Assembly: GCA_022241475.1 (NCBI GenBank)
Contig: JAKOMT010000009.1
Span: 1-15,590 of the forward strand
Source: Microvirga sp.
Lineage (GTDB): Bacteria; Pseudomonadota; Alphaproteobacteria; Rhizobiales; Beijerinckiaceae
DNA length: 15,590 nt
Direction of reading: 5' to 3'
This document shows positions 7,493 through 14,520 of this stretch, in pieces; positions within the stretch are counted from its first letter, which is position 1; every line of letters begins with the position of its first letter. The translations under genes and the position numbers were made by a program. The notes beneath the pieces are model-generated. The model was given only the letters and a program-made list of their open reading frames with translations. It was not told the DNA's origin and made no database searches.

Positions 7493-8105
7493 CCTTCTTC
7501 CCGCCAATCCTGCTCTCCTTGCCGGAAAGCAACCGAGAAATGTTTTCTCTATGCTTCCACCAAAGCAGAATTGTGAGGACGATGGCAAGCTCCGTCATTT
7601 GGCCCTCACCCAGATACCAGAGCAGAAACGGCGCGCAGAGGCTCGCGACCAGAGCCGACAGGGACGAGTAGCGGGTCGCCACGGCCACGAGCAGCCAGAT
7701 CGCGCAAAACGCGATCCCCGCCACGAGCTTCAGCCCGAGCAAAACGCCGATATAGGTCGCGACGCCCTTGCCGCCGCGAAATCCGAGCCAGACCGGATAG
7801 CAATGTCCGACGAACGCTCCGAGCGCGGCGACGACGGCCGTGTTCGGCCCCCATTGCCAGGCGATCAGCACCGCGATGGTGCCCTTCAGCGCGTCGAGGG
7901 CGAGGGTCGCGGCGGCGAGATCCTTGCGGCCCGTGCGCAGGACGTTGGTCGTGCCGATATTGCCCGAACCGATATGGCGCACGTCTCCCAGGCCCGCGAC
8001 GCGCGTGAGGAGCAACCCGAAGGGTATGGAGCCGAGCAGATAGCCCAAGGCCGCCGCGGCCATGAAATACGGCCAGGCCAGTGACCAGCTCATCGCTTCG
8101 GGCAT
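7467..8105 (-). CDS. plsY: Glycerol-3-phosphate acyltransferase PlsY
   Basis: PlsY transfers an acyl group from acyl-phosphate to glycerol-3-phosphate, the first step of phospholipid synthesis, at the inner membrane. The 212-residue protein has about six or seven helices and all three family motifs: [11 protein letters not shown] (25-35) leading to [14 protein letters not shown] (44-57), then [21 protein letters not shown] (100-120) in the middle, and the [10 protein letters not shown] end motif. The start at 8105 has a strong ribosome site, GGGGAGGGG, 5 bases upstream. The C-terminus is a short Gly/Lys-rich tail that overlaps dprA. Its start is only 13 bases after the stop of the dihydroorotase-like gene, so it belongs to the pyrB-led operon. 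Confidence 0.95.
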   Translation of the reverse strand: MPEAMSWSLAWPYFMAAAALGYLLGSIPFGLLLTRVAGLGDVRHIGSGNIGTTNVLRTGRKDLAAATLALDALKGTIAVLIAWQWGPNTAVVAALGAFVGHCYPVWLGFRGGKGVATYIGVLLGLKLVAGIAFCAIWLLVAVATRYSSLSALVASLCAPFLLWYLGEGQMTELAIVLTILLWWKHRENISRLLSGKESRIGGKKDGGGGADG

Positions 8106-8118
8106 TCGTCCCCTCCCC

Positions 8119-9417
8119 TCAGGCGTCCGTGAATGCGTGGACGCAACGCCCCGCGACGTACGTGCGCAGCACCCGGCCCTCGAGACGCGCCTCGTCGAAA
8201 GGCGAGTTCTTCGACCGCGAGCGCAGGTCGCGCTTGTCGAGAACGTAGGGCATGTCCGGATCGAAGACGATCAAATCCGCCGGCGCGCCGCGCGCCAGCC
8301 GCCCGCCCGGCAGCCCGAGGATTTCGGCCGGGCGCGTCGACATCGCGCGCAACAGGCGCGGCAGGTCGATGCGGCCCGCGTGATACAGGCGCAGCGCCGC
8401 CGAGAGCATCGTCTCGATGCCGAGCGCCCCGTTCGCCGCCTCGGCGAAGGGCAGCCGCTTCGTCTCGACGTCCTGCGGATTGTGGTCGGAGACGATGACG
8501 TCGATCGCGCCGTCCGCGAGCGCCTCGATCACCGCCTGCCGGTCATCCTCGTGGCGAAGCGGCGGCGAGAGACGCAGGAAGGTGCGGTAGTCGCCGATAT
8601 CGTTCTCGTTCAGGGTGAGATTGTTGATCGATACGCCGCAGGTGACGGCGAGCCCCGCATCCTTGGCGCGGGCAACGATCTCGACCGAGTCCGCGCAGGA
8701 GATAAGCGCCGCGTGGTAGCGCCCGCGCACGAGGCGCACGAGCCGCATGTCACGCTCCAGCGCGACCGTCTCCGCCTCACGCGGAATGCCGAGCAGCCCG
8801 AGCCGCGACGCGAACTCGCCCTCGTTCATCACGCCGTCGCCGACGAGATCGGGTTCTTCGCAATGGTTGATCAGGAGCGCGTCCAGATCGTGGGCGTACA
8901 TGAGCGCGCGGCGCATGACGCGCGCGTTCGTGACCGATTTCGAGCCGTCCGTGAACGCCACGGCGCCGGCCTCGCCGAGCAGGCCGAACTCGGTCATCTC
9001 CTCGCCGTGCAGCCCCTTCGTCAGGGCGGCTGCGACGTGGATGCGCACGATCGCCGTGTCGCGCGCGCGCCGCATGATGTAGTCGACGATCGCCGGGTCG
9101 TCGACCACGGGGTTGGTGTCGGGCATGCAGACGACGGTGGTGACGCCGCCGACCGCCGCCGCTTCGCTCAGGGTGGCGAGAGTCTCGCGGTGCTCGGCTC
9201 CCGGCTCGCCGACGAAGGCGCGCATGTCGACGAGGCCCGGCGCCACGACAGCCCCGCCGCAATCGATCACGCTCGCGCCTTCCGGGGGGGCTGGCGGAGC
9301 GCCCCAGACGACGTCCGCGATCGTATCGCCCGCGATGAGGATCGCGCCGTGTCCCTCGCGGCCGGAGGCCGGATCGACGAGGCGGGCGTTCGTGAGGATC
9401 GTGCGGCTCGAGGTCAT
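8119..9417 (-). CDS. Dihydroorotase-like protein, probably non-catalytic (PyrC-prime type)
   Basis: This 432-residue protein has the class I dihydroorotase/amidohydrolase fold over its full length. Where active enzymes have the metal-binding HxH after PGLxD, this protein reads [14 protein letters not shown], so both histidines are replaced (Arg66, Phe68), and the substrate-binding Arg of LREPG is Gly70. The third His ligand, expected before the conserved Ser, is Leu238 (ALIS). Asp157, His185 (NHCEE) and Asp311 (VSDHNP) remain. From family knowledge, Pseudomonas has such an inactive PyrC-prime that assembles with PyrB and is needed for its activity. The position 34 bases after pyrB fits that role. 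A separate active pyrC would then be expected elsewhere. No strong ribosome site is visible before the ATG at 9417. Confidence 0.85.
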   Translation of the reverse strand: MTSSRTILTNARLVDPASGREGHGAILIAGDTIADVVWGAPPAPPEGASVIDCGGAVVAPGLVDMRAFVGEPGAEHRETLATLSEAAAVGGVTTVVCMPDTNPVVDDPAIVDYIMRRARDTAIVRIHVAAALTKGLHGEEMTEFGLLGEAGAVAFTDGSKSVTNARVMRRALMYAHDLDALLINHCEEPDLVGDGVMNEGEFASRLGLLGIPREAETVALERDMRLVRLVRGRYHAALISCADSVEIVARAKDAGLAVTCGVSINNLTLNENDIGDYRTFLRLSPPLRHEDDRQAVIEALADGAIDVIVSDHNPQDVETKRLPFAEAANGALGIETMLSAALRLYHAGRIDLPRLLRAMSTRPAEILGLPGGRLARGAPADLIVFDPDMPYVLDKRDLRSRSKNSPFDEARLEGRVLRTYVAGRCVHAFTDA

Positions 9418-9451
9418 CGCGGTGGCCCGCCCCTTCGGATCGTGTCGCCGG

Positions 9452-10396
9452 TCAACGGTTCGGCAGATGGGTGGCGAGCGCTTCGAGCACGGCCATGCGG
9501 ACGGCGACGCCCATCTCGACCTGCTCCCGGATCAGCGACTGAGCGCCGTCGGCGATGTCGGACGCGATCTCGACGCCGCGGTTCATCGGGCCGGGATGCA
9601 TGACGAGCGCGTCGGGCTTGGCCCAGGAGAGCTTTTCCTGATCAAGCCCGTAATAGCGGAAATACTCCTTCACCGACGGCACGAAGGAGCCGTTCATGCG
9701 CTCGCGCTGCAGGCGCAACATCATGACGATGTCGGCGTCCTTCAGGCCCTCGCGCATCGACGTGAAGGTCTCGAAGCCGAGGCGGCCGATCCCCGCCGGC
9801 AGGAGCGTCGAGGGCGCCACGAGGCGCACCTGAGCCCCCATCGCGGCCAGCAGGATCATGTTGGAGCGCGCCACGCGCGAATGCAGGATGTCTCCGCAAA
9901 TCGCGACGACGAGCCCCTCGAGCCGGCCCTTGTTGCGGCGGATCGTCAGGGCGTCGAGCAGGGCCTGCGTCGGGTGTTCGTGCGCGCCGTCGCCCGCGTT
10001 GATGACCGAGCAATCGACCTTGCGCGCGAGAAGATGGACCGCGCCGGCGGAATGGTGGCGCACGACGATCAGGTCGGGGCGCATGGCGTTGAGCGTCGCG
10101 GCCGTGTCGATGAGCGTCTCGCCCTTCTTCACCGAGGACGACGCGACCGACATGTTCATGACGTCGGCGCCGAGGCGCTTGCCCGCGAGTTCGAACGACG
10201 CCTGCGTGCGGGTCGACGGCTCGAAGAACAGATTGATCTGCGTCCGCCCGCGCAGCGTCGTCTTCTTCTTTTCCACCTGGCGCGAAACGTCCACGGCCTC
10301 GTCGCCGAGGTCGAGAAGCGCCCCGATGTCCAATGCTGAGAGCCCCTCGATTCCGAGGAGGTGTCGGTGCGGGAAGGTCGGGCGCGCGCTGCTCAT
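9452..10396 (-). CDS. pyrB: Aspartate carbamoyltransferase catalytic chain
   Basis: PyrB joins carbamoyl phosphate and aspartate to form carbamoyl aspartate, the committed step of pyrimidine synthesis. The 314-residue length is normal for the catalytic chain. All key motifs are present: [15 protein letters not shown] (57-71) with the carbamoyl-phosphate loop [12 protein letters not shown] (88-95) with the mobile-loop Lys, [10 protein letters not shown] (111-120), [12 protein letters not shown] (139-150), and near the end MLRLQRERM and [11 protein letters not shown]. No regulatory PyrI is in the window, which fits the alternative architecture with a pseudo-dihydroorotase partner. There is no Shine-Dalgarno sequence before the ATG, and a promoter-like pair lies directly upstream, so the mRNA may be nearly leaderless. 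Confidence 0.96.
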   Translation of the reverse strand: MSSARPTFPHRHLLGIEGLSALDIGALLDLGDEAVDVSRQVEKKKTTLRGRTQINLFFEPSTRTQASFELAGKRLGADVMNMSVASSSVKKGETLIDTAATLNAMRPDLIVVRHHSAGAVHLLARKVDCSVINAGDGAHEHPTQALLDALTIRRNKGRLEGLVVAICGDILHSRVARSNMILLAAMGAQVRLVAPSTLLPAGIGRLGFETFTSMREGLKDADIVMMLRLQRERMNGSFVPSVKEYFRYYGLDQEKLSWAKPDALVMHPGPMNRGVEIASDIADGAQSLIREQVEMGVAVRMAVLEALATHLPNR

Positions 10397-10408
10397 CGTG
10401 AGGCGACG

Positions 10409-10437
10409 CTAATAGGCCCAACGCGCCCGCCCCGCAA
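10409..10437 (-). promoter_or_regulatory. Candidate pyrB promoter with very short leader
   Basis: On the minus strand, TTGCGG (10437-10432) and TATTAG (10414-10409) are spaced by 17 bp. The -10 hexamer ends 12 bases before the pyrB ATG, which would leave a leader of about 6-7 nt and no room for a ribosome site. The -10 fits the consensus at 4 of 6 positions; the -35 is weaker. Confidence 0.35.
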
Positions 10438-10445
10438 GGGACGTT

Positions 10446-10480
10446 GCGTCGAAGCCGCCAAAATCTGACGGCTTCGACGC
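10446..10480 (-). terminator. Strong stem-loop after the toxin-like gene
   Basis: A perfect 12-bp stem (GCGTCGAAGCCG with CGGCTTCGACGC) and an 11-nt loop lie 24 bases beyond the stop of the toxin-like gene and just upstream of pyrB on the same strand. The position suits transcription termination or 3'-end protection. There is no T-tract after the stem, so it is not a textbook intrinsic terminator. Confidence 0.55.
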
Positions 10481-10503
10481 GGCCGGCTGACCGTCGGCGC
10501 GGA

Positions 10504-11583
10504 CTATTTTTTCTTGCCCATATCGTAATAGTAGCGCGCGCCGTTTTCGGGACGGAACATCGTGACCGCATTGCCGGTCTGGGAATGGAAAATCAGAATC
10601 GTGTTGGAATCGGGATCGTAAACGAGCCGTTTTCCGTCGACGACTTTCGTTTGAGACGTCAATCCCATGTTCGCAAGAACGTTCGACACATGCGCATGCA
10701 GCTGTTCGGGCGTCGTGATGCCCAAATCCTGAAATTCGTGGAAATGCTTGTCGAAGGCATGCCCGCTCACCAACCCGGAAGCGATACGCCGGATGTCGTC
10801 GGCGCTGAGGGTAGAGCCGAGCGGCTGCGGTTGTCCGCTTCCACCACGCTCCCCCCGGAGCTTTGGCCGCTCCGCCTCCATGTGAGGAGGAGACAGATTT
10901 TCCGTCCGCCGCCCCGAACCGGTATGCCTCGGGAACTGCATGTCCGGAGCGCCCGGATTCACGAGAACTCCGTCGCCGGCGCGCGGCGAATTGGCGCTCG
11001 GAAACGACGAGCGGATGGGCAAGTTCGGCGGCGCCTCCTGCGGACGCAACCCGAACATCCGGTCGGCCTCGGCGGGATTGATGCGAGCGATCTGGGAGCC
11101 CGACAGCTGGCCCGCCTTTTGAAGAATGAGCCGCAACGCAGCCAGATAGGTCGAATCGGGCGCGGCCCCGCGGCCATCAACGGCCGCCGCGGCGCTTTTG
11201 ACGAAAAACGCCTTCTGCTCCGGCCCCAAACGCGAGAGATCATTCGCCGTGACGCCGAGCTGTCGCATAGCGACGCTGGCCATCTGTATCTCGCGCTGCG
11301 AAATCCCCGGCGGTATCTGCCCTGAGAGAAGACCAATGATGTATTCGGCCGCCGAGGTCGCGGCCGCGCCGGCCAGACCGAGGCCGATCGCCGGCGCGGA
11401 CGCCGCATAGGCGCTCTTGACGAAGGCTGCGGCCAGCTGAGCCGCCGCAGTGGCGGGCGGCGCGGGAAGCGCGACCTGAGCGACGAGCGCAGCGCCGCCG
11501 ACTCGTAGCGAAAAATCGGAACCCTGCGAATTTAATGCGATCATGCGCGCGGGGGACGAAGGAGATGATTGAACCGGAAACAT
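10504..11583 (-). CDS. Protein with polymorphic-toxin-like C-terminal domain
   Basis: This is a 359-residue protein. Residues about 30-92 are Ala-rich and hydrophobic, with one or two possible membrane segments. The middle (about 150-265) is Pro/Ser/Arg-rich and looks disordered. The last 100 residues form a compact domain: SGHAFDKHFHEF (273-284), LGITTPEQLHAHVSNVL, then a KRLVYDPDSNTILIF hairpin and AVTMFRPENGARYYY near the end. This layout, with a GHAxDKH start and a terminal FRP-x-Y strand, resembles C-terminal modules of secreted polymorphic toxins, perhaps RNases of the BECR fold. I know the pattern only from memory and cannot name the family. No immunity-like gene follows; only a stem-loop and pyrB. 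Start choice: ATG 11583 with AGGG nearby; ATG 11544 is an alternative. It is AT-richer than the genes before it. Confidence 0.6.
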   Translation of the reverse strand: MFPVQSSPSSPARMIALNSQGSDFSLRVGGAALVAQVALPAPPATAAAQLAAAFVKSAYAASAPAIGLGLAGAAATSAAEYIIGLLSGQIPPGISQREIQMASVAMRQLGVTANDLSRLGPEQKAFFVKSAAAAVDGRGAAPDSTYLAALRLILQKAGQLSGSQIARINPAEADRMFGLRPQEAPPNLPIRSSFPSANSPRAGDGVLVNPGAPDMQFPRHTGSGRRTENLSPPHMEAERPKLRGERGGSGQPQPLGSTLSADDIRRIASGLVSGHAFDKHFHEFQDLGITTPEQLHAHVSNVLANMGLTSQTKVVDGKRLVYDPDSNTILIFHSQTGNAVTMFRPENGARYYYDMGKKK

Positions 11584-11887
11584 CGCCCTGATGGCCTCGA
11601 ACCAGAATTATAATAGCGCGAGCGAATAATATAAACTTTCACATATTTCAAATATTTTATAATTATATATTAACAACAGTTATATAATATTTTTGATCTT
11701 AGTGGGCAAACGACGAGCGAGCGAAGCCTCGCCGCGAACTGGAGCCCGCGCTCAAGGCCGGACGTTACATGCCGTGCCGGGCCGCGCAATGCGGGATCGT
11801 GAATTCCGCGTGGTTCTCGAAAACCTTGGGAATAGCCGCGCCGACGTACGCTACCCGGCGCTCGCCGCGGCCGTCCACAGTCGGCGA
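11584..11887 (-). promoter_or_regulatory. Intergenic region upstream of the toxin-like gene
   Basis: No gene is supported here. On the minus strand a promoter-like pair, TTTATA (11635-11630) and TATAAT (11612-11607) with a 17-bp spacer, would start a transcript about 17 nt before the toxin-like gene. Positions 11600-11700 are strikingly AT-rich. An imperfect AT-only inverted repeat, AATATTTTATAA (11651-11662) with TTATATAATATT (11680-11691), lies downstream of the first peptidase gene and could form a weak hairpin. The rest, 11700-11887, is GC-rich and has no gene I can defend. Confidence 0.4.
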
Positions 11888-12598
11888 TCAGTTTTCCGGA
11901 TTCTCGTGGGCCTGCACCTGTCCGGCCGAGAATGCGCCGGCGATGCGTGCGGGCGTCCGGCTCGCGGTCTCCGCGACGATCCGCTCGCCCGTTCGCGCGG
12001 CGATCTGGGCGGCGCGCGGCCCGGCGAGCGCCACGCGCCAAGCGCGCTTGTTCGTCTCGCTCTGACGCGCGATGAAGGTGTAGCCGGTCTGCGACCACGG
12101 CACGATCGATCCGCGCAGGTTGTCGAGCACGACGTCGCCGGAGGACAGGCGGAGCATCAGCACCACGTGGTTCTCGCCCCTGCCGTCGAGCGCGACGGCC
12201 ATCGACAACAAACGCGAGTCGACGCCGCTTTCGATGAGACGCTTCTTCTTGAGAAGCGCGTAATCCTCGCAGTCGCCCGCGCCGTTGTCGGGCAGCGTCC
12301 AATACTCTGAACGGCCGTAATTGGCGGAATCGGTCATGGACCGGATCGACCAGTTGACCTCAGAATTGACCCGCGAGGCGAGCGCCCGAAGTTCCCCGTC
12401 GCCCATGCTTCGCCCGGTGCGGGTTCCACACAGAAACCCATAGCGTCCGCACGCCGCCGAGAAACCGGACGGGGCCGAGATGCCGCGACTCGAGGTCAGG
12501 CGGTCGCCCTCCAAGGCGATCGCGTCGCTTGAGCCGGTAAAGGGACTGGACATCAGCGCCGCGAACACTGCGCCAGCTAAAATCGCGCGACTGAGCAT
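11888..12598 (-). CDS. Secreted BTLCP / LapG-like cysteine peptidase, copy 1
   Basis: This is a 236-residue bacterial transglutaminase-like cysteine peptidase (BTLCP, DUF920). The N-terminus MLSRAILAGAVFAALMSSPF is a signal peptide, so it acts in the periplasm or outside. The catalytic triad is Cys110 in NGAGDCEDYALLKKK, His144 in ENHVVLMLR and Asp159 in DVVLDNL. The conserved Cys50-GRYGFLC57 pair comes before it. In LapG, the studied member, the enzyme cuts a surface adhesin and releases cells from biofilm. The start is at 12598 because GGGAG lies 8 bases upstream and the signal peptide begins there; a frame reaching 12685 would hide the signal peptide. About 40 residues after the family core, rich in Ala/Arg, are unique to this copy. 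It is divergent from the small glycine-rich secreted protein and is paralogous to the peptidase at 13505-14161. Confidence 0.88.
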   Translation of the reverse strand: MLSRAILAGAVFAALMSSPFTGSSDAIALEGDRLTSSRGISAPSGFSAACGRYGFLCGTRTGRSMGDGELRALASRVNSEVNWSIRSMTDSANYGRSEYWTLPDNGAGDCEDYALLKKKRLIESGVDSRLLSMAVALDGRGENHVVLMLRLSSGDVVLDNLRGSIVPWSQTGYTFIARQSETNKRAWRVALAGPRAAQIAARTGERIVAETASRTPARIAGAFSAGQVQAHENPEN

Positions 12599-12939
12599 AG
12601 GACCGCTCCCATATAGCGCGTTCTCTCTGGACAATCGCGTCGGGAGAATGCGCCTTTGTTTGTGAGCGATACATTCGATCAACACCTATGAACGCTAGGT
12701 CAACCACCAAAGTTAAATATTTTATTATCCGCCAGGGAAATTATATTTGGATCATATAAGATTATAAACTTTGCTTAAATCTTCAAAGTTACGTATTAAT
12801 TTTATTTACCTTACGAGATATTAGTCCTTACGTAGCAACAAATAATACGAAATTCGGGGCCCTACGAGCTCCGACGCCTTGATGACGCAAGCCTGATTTC
12901 GCGGGCGGCGTTGCTTCCCTCACATTGGATGATCGACAG
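12599..12939. promoter_or_regulatory. AT-rich divergent promoter region of module 1
   Basis: These 341 bases separate the divergent peptidase 1 and glycine-rich protein 1, and 12690-12860 is very AT-rich compared with the rest of the window. CAAAGTTA occurs at 12708-12715 and 12784-12791, and the inverse AACTTTG at 12767-12773, so AACTTTG-10 nt-CAAAGTT (12767-12790) is a perfect 7-bp inverted repeat. It overlaps a promoter-like pair on the plus strand: TTGCTT (12771-12776), 17 bp, TATTAA (12794-12799), which would give a leader of roughly 135 nt. No gene is supported. Confidence 0.35.
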
Positions 12940-13335
12940 ATGACCAAGAAGCGCTTCGCCTATTCGGCGATCGCGGCTCTGCTGATTAGCGGCGTCGCCC
13001 TCACCCCTGCCTTTTCACAAAATCTGGAAGATTCGGCCACGCTCGACGAAATCTTGCGTCGCGCCGCAGGCGCAATAGGCCCGGCGGGCGGGCCAAGCGG
13101 CGGCGGCCCGGCAGGACCGAGCGGCGACTCGGGTAACAACCAGTTCGAAGTCGCGCAGAGTTTTGACGCGGTTTCGGACGTTCCTCCGAACTCCGACGAC
13201 GCGCCGGCTTCGCCCGGCGACGATGGAAACGGGGGCGCTGACAGTGGAAGCGACAATGATGACGGCGGCGGCGACGGAAACGGTAACGGACAAGGCAACG
13301 GGAACGGAAACGGGAACGGGAACGGACGCAACTGA
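12940..13335 (+). CDS. Small secreted glycine-rich protein, copy 1 of a paired family
   Basis: This is a 131-residue protein with a clear signal peptide (MTKKRFAYSAIAALLISGVA, cleavage probably after AFS at 26). The mature part starts with an acidic SATLDEILRRAAG element (32-44). A Gly/Pro/Ser stretch follows, then NNQFEVAQSFDAVSDVPP (66-83) and APASPGDDG (88-96), and the tail to 131 is made of Gly with Asn and Asp. The second glycine-rich protein, at 14521, has the same order of elements: signal peptide, LTLEQILR, FxxFSSVSASPGDDG, then a Gly-rich tail. The two are therefore paralogues. I know no named family. The ATG at 12940 is chosen over a TTG at 12925 because the signal peptide starts there; the ribosome site is weak. 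RAAG (41-44) resembles the di-alanine target of LapG. The gene ends in a strong terminator. Confidence 0.75.
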   Translation: MTKKRFAYSAIAALLISGVALTPAFSQNLEDSATLDEILRRAAGAIGPAGGPSGGGPAGPSGDSGNNQFEVAQSFDAVSDVPPNSDDAPASPGDDGNGGADSGSDNDDGGGDGNGNGQGNGNGNGNGNGRN

Positions 13336-13350
13336 TCCTATGACGCCACT

Positions 13351-13374
13351 GCGAGGCGCGATCTCGCGCCTCGC
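13351..13374. repeat. Perfect 11-bp palindrome after glycine-rich protein 1
   Basis: GCGAGGCGCGA, 2 nt, TCGCGCCTCGC is perfectly self-complementary. It begins 15 bases after the stop of the glycine-rich gene and precedes the terminator hairpin. It may stabilise the mRNA 3' end or be a REP-like element; no second copy was found in the window. Confidence 0.5.
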
Positions 13375-13426
13375 CTCGTCGTCTGACCCAGCCGCCAAGG
13401 CGCGGGGACAAGCAGACGTTTTTCAG

Positions 13427-13455
13427 AAGAACGGCGGCGTTCCGCCGTTCTTTTT
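13427..13455 (+). terminator. Intrinsic terminator of glycine-rich protein 1
   Basis: An 11-bp perfect stem (AAGAACGGCGG with CCGCCGTTCTT), a CGTT loop and a T-tract (13451-13455) make a textbook Rho-independent terminator for the plus strand, about 90 bases after the glycine-rich gene. It also lies 50 bases beyond the stop of the convergent peptidase 2 gene and may work for both, although the minus-strand tail is less T-rich. Confidence 0.85.
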
Positions 13456-13504
13456 CGTTCTGCTTGCTTGATCCGGAAAAAGTCGCAGCCGCGCGTGATC
13501 GGGA

Positions 13505-14161
13505 TCAGTCTCGCCCGCCGCTGCCGCTGGCGCTGCGCAGCATCGCGCCAGACTGCGCCCCGGCGAACCGTTCCGCCTGCGGCCCAGCGATCGACGCCCG
13601 CCATGAGCGCTTGTCGGATGCGTTCTGTCGGGCGACGAAGGTCAGGCCCGAACGATCCCAGGCATGTATCCTGTCCGTGAGATTATCGAGCACCACGTCG
13701 CCTGAATCGAGGCGCAAGACCAGAACGCTGTGCACGCCCGCCGTCCGATCGAGCACGACCGCCATCGTGAGCCGGCGAGAATCGACCCCGCTTTCGATGA
13801 GCATTTTCTTCTTGAGAAGCGCGTAGTCCTCGCAGTCGCCCGCTCCGTTGTCGGGCAGCGACCAATGCTCCTGACGGCCGTAGTTGGCCGCGTCGGTGAC
13901 GGACCGCACCCGTCCGTTAGCGTCCAGATTGATCGTCTCGGCGAGGCTCAGCATCTCCTGATCGCTCATCGCGCGACCCGGGCGAACTCCACATAGAAAG
14001 GCGTATCTGCTGCAGGCTGGCGCAAATCCGGCCGGGGCTTCTATGCTTCTTTGTGCTGGGATATGCGCCGATTCCGCGTTCACGTTCGGCGTATAGGAAA
14101 GCATACCCGCAAGAAGCGTAAATACCAAACATTCGAATCGGAAGTTTTTTGCGCAGACCAT
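13505..14161 (-). CDS. Secreted BTLCP / LapG-like cysteine peptidase, copy 2
   Basis: This is a 218-residue paralogue of the peptidase at 11888-12598. Residues about 50-195 of the two align without a gap, and the catalytic residues fall at the same numbers: Cys110 in NGAGDCEDYALLKKK, His144 in GVHSVLVLR and Asp159 in DVVLDNL. Cys50 and Cys57 are also shared. The N-terminus CLVFTLLAGMLSYTPNVNA (11-29) is a signal peptide, so the product is periplasmic or secreted. The start at 14161 has AAAAGGAG 8 bases upstream, the best ribosome site in this part of the window. The tail (about 196-218) is short and Ser/Gly-rich, unlike copy 1. It is convergent with glycine-rich protein 1 and divergent from glycine-rich protein 2. 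No lapD-like receptor or type I secretion gene is in the window. Confidence 0.88.
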   Translation of the reverse strand: MVCAKNFRFECLVFTLLAGMLSYTPNVNAESAHIPAQRSIEAPAGFAPACSRYAFLCGVRPGRAMSDQEMLSLAETINLDANGRVRSVTDAANYGRQEHWSLPDNGAGDCEDYALLKKKMLIESGVDSRRLTMAVVLDRTAGVHSVLVLRLDSGDVVLDNLTDRIHAWDRSGLTFVARQNASDKRSWRASIAGPQAERFAGAQSGAMLRSASGSGGRD

Positions 14162-14520
14162 TGCCGATCTCCTTTTGTGGAGAGGCTATTTCACCAGCAA
14201 TTGTGGCGTCAATTCGATTTATATATTTGACGCCAATTTTCTTCTTAATTTCGTTTCTAGAAAATAATCGAAAATACTACATTTTAATCGCCAAACATTG
14301 AAATTAGCCGAAAGGCGTATCCATGCCGATAATGAAGTAAGTACATGTTTTGACCGTATTCCACGCAGATTGAAGCCAGTATTCGGTTAGATCAATTTCA
14401 CTGAAACGGCATCTCGTTGTACGGGCGACAGTGATCAAAACGCTGTGGATTAGCCGCAACCTCCTGCCGCAGGCCGAAGCTGAGCCGCTTTGGTCTTGAG
14501 TTTCCAATGGAGGATTCACA
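14162..14520. promoter_or_regulatory. AT-rich divergent promoter region of module 2
   Basis: These 359 bases separate peptidase 2 (minus) from glycine-rich protein 2 (plus). The half nearest the peptidase (14200-14300) is very AT-rich. It holds the inverted repeat at 14204-14235. The end nearest the glycine-rich gene carries TGGAGG 8 bases before its ATG, a strong ribosome site. I could not settle on a promoter in either direction. A 71-codon minus-strand frame at 14304-14519 reads through the ribosome site and is not supported as a gene. Confidence 0.35.
14204..14235. promoter_or_regulatory. Inverted repeat upstream of peptidase 2
   Basis: TGGCGTCAA (14204-14212), 14 AT-rich nt, TTGACGCCA (14227-14235) is a perfect 9-bp inverted repeat about 43 bases upstream of the peptidase 2 start. 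The half-site spacing of 23 bp (about two helical turns) suits a dimeric regulator. No matching repeat is present in the module 1 intergenic region. Confidence 0.45.

Noticed and set aside
8062..9603. 513-codon plus-strand open frame antisense to the dihydroorotase-like gene
   Set aside because: Arg/Ala/Asp-rich shadow with no motif; the minus strand holds a full-length family match.
11765..11887. In-frame continuation of peptidase 1 beyond its TGA for about 41 codons (includes VAYVGAAIPKVFENHAEF)
   Set aside because: It looks mildly coding and I considered stop readthrough or a lost C-terminus. However, the peptidase family core is complete before the stop, copy 2 is shorter still, and nothing in the context favours readthrough.
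14304..14519. 71-codon minus-strand frame in the module 2 intergenic region
   Set aside because: Its start codon lies on the complement of the ribosome site of the Gly/His gene, it has no ribosome site of its own, and its composition is not protein-like.
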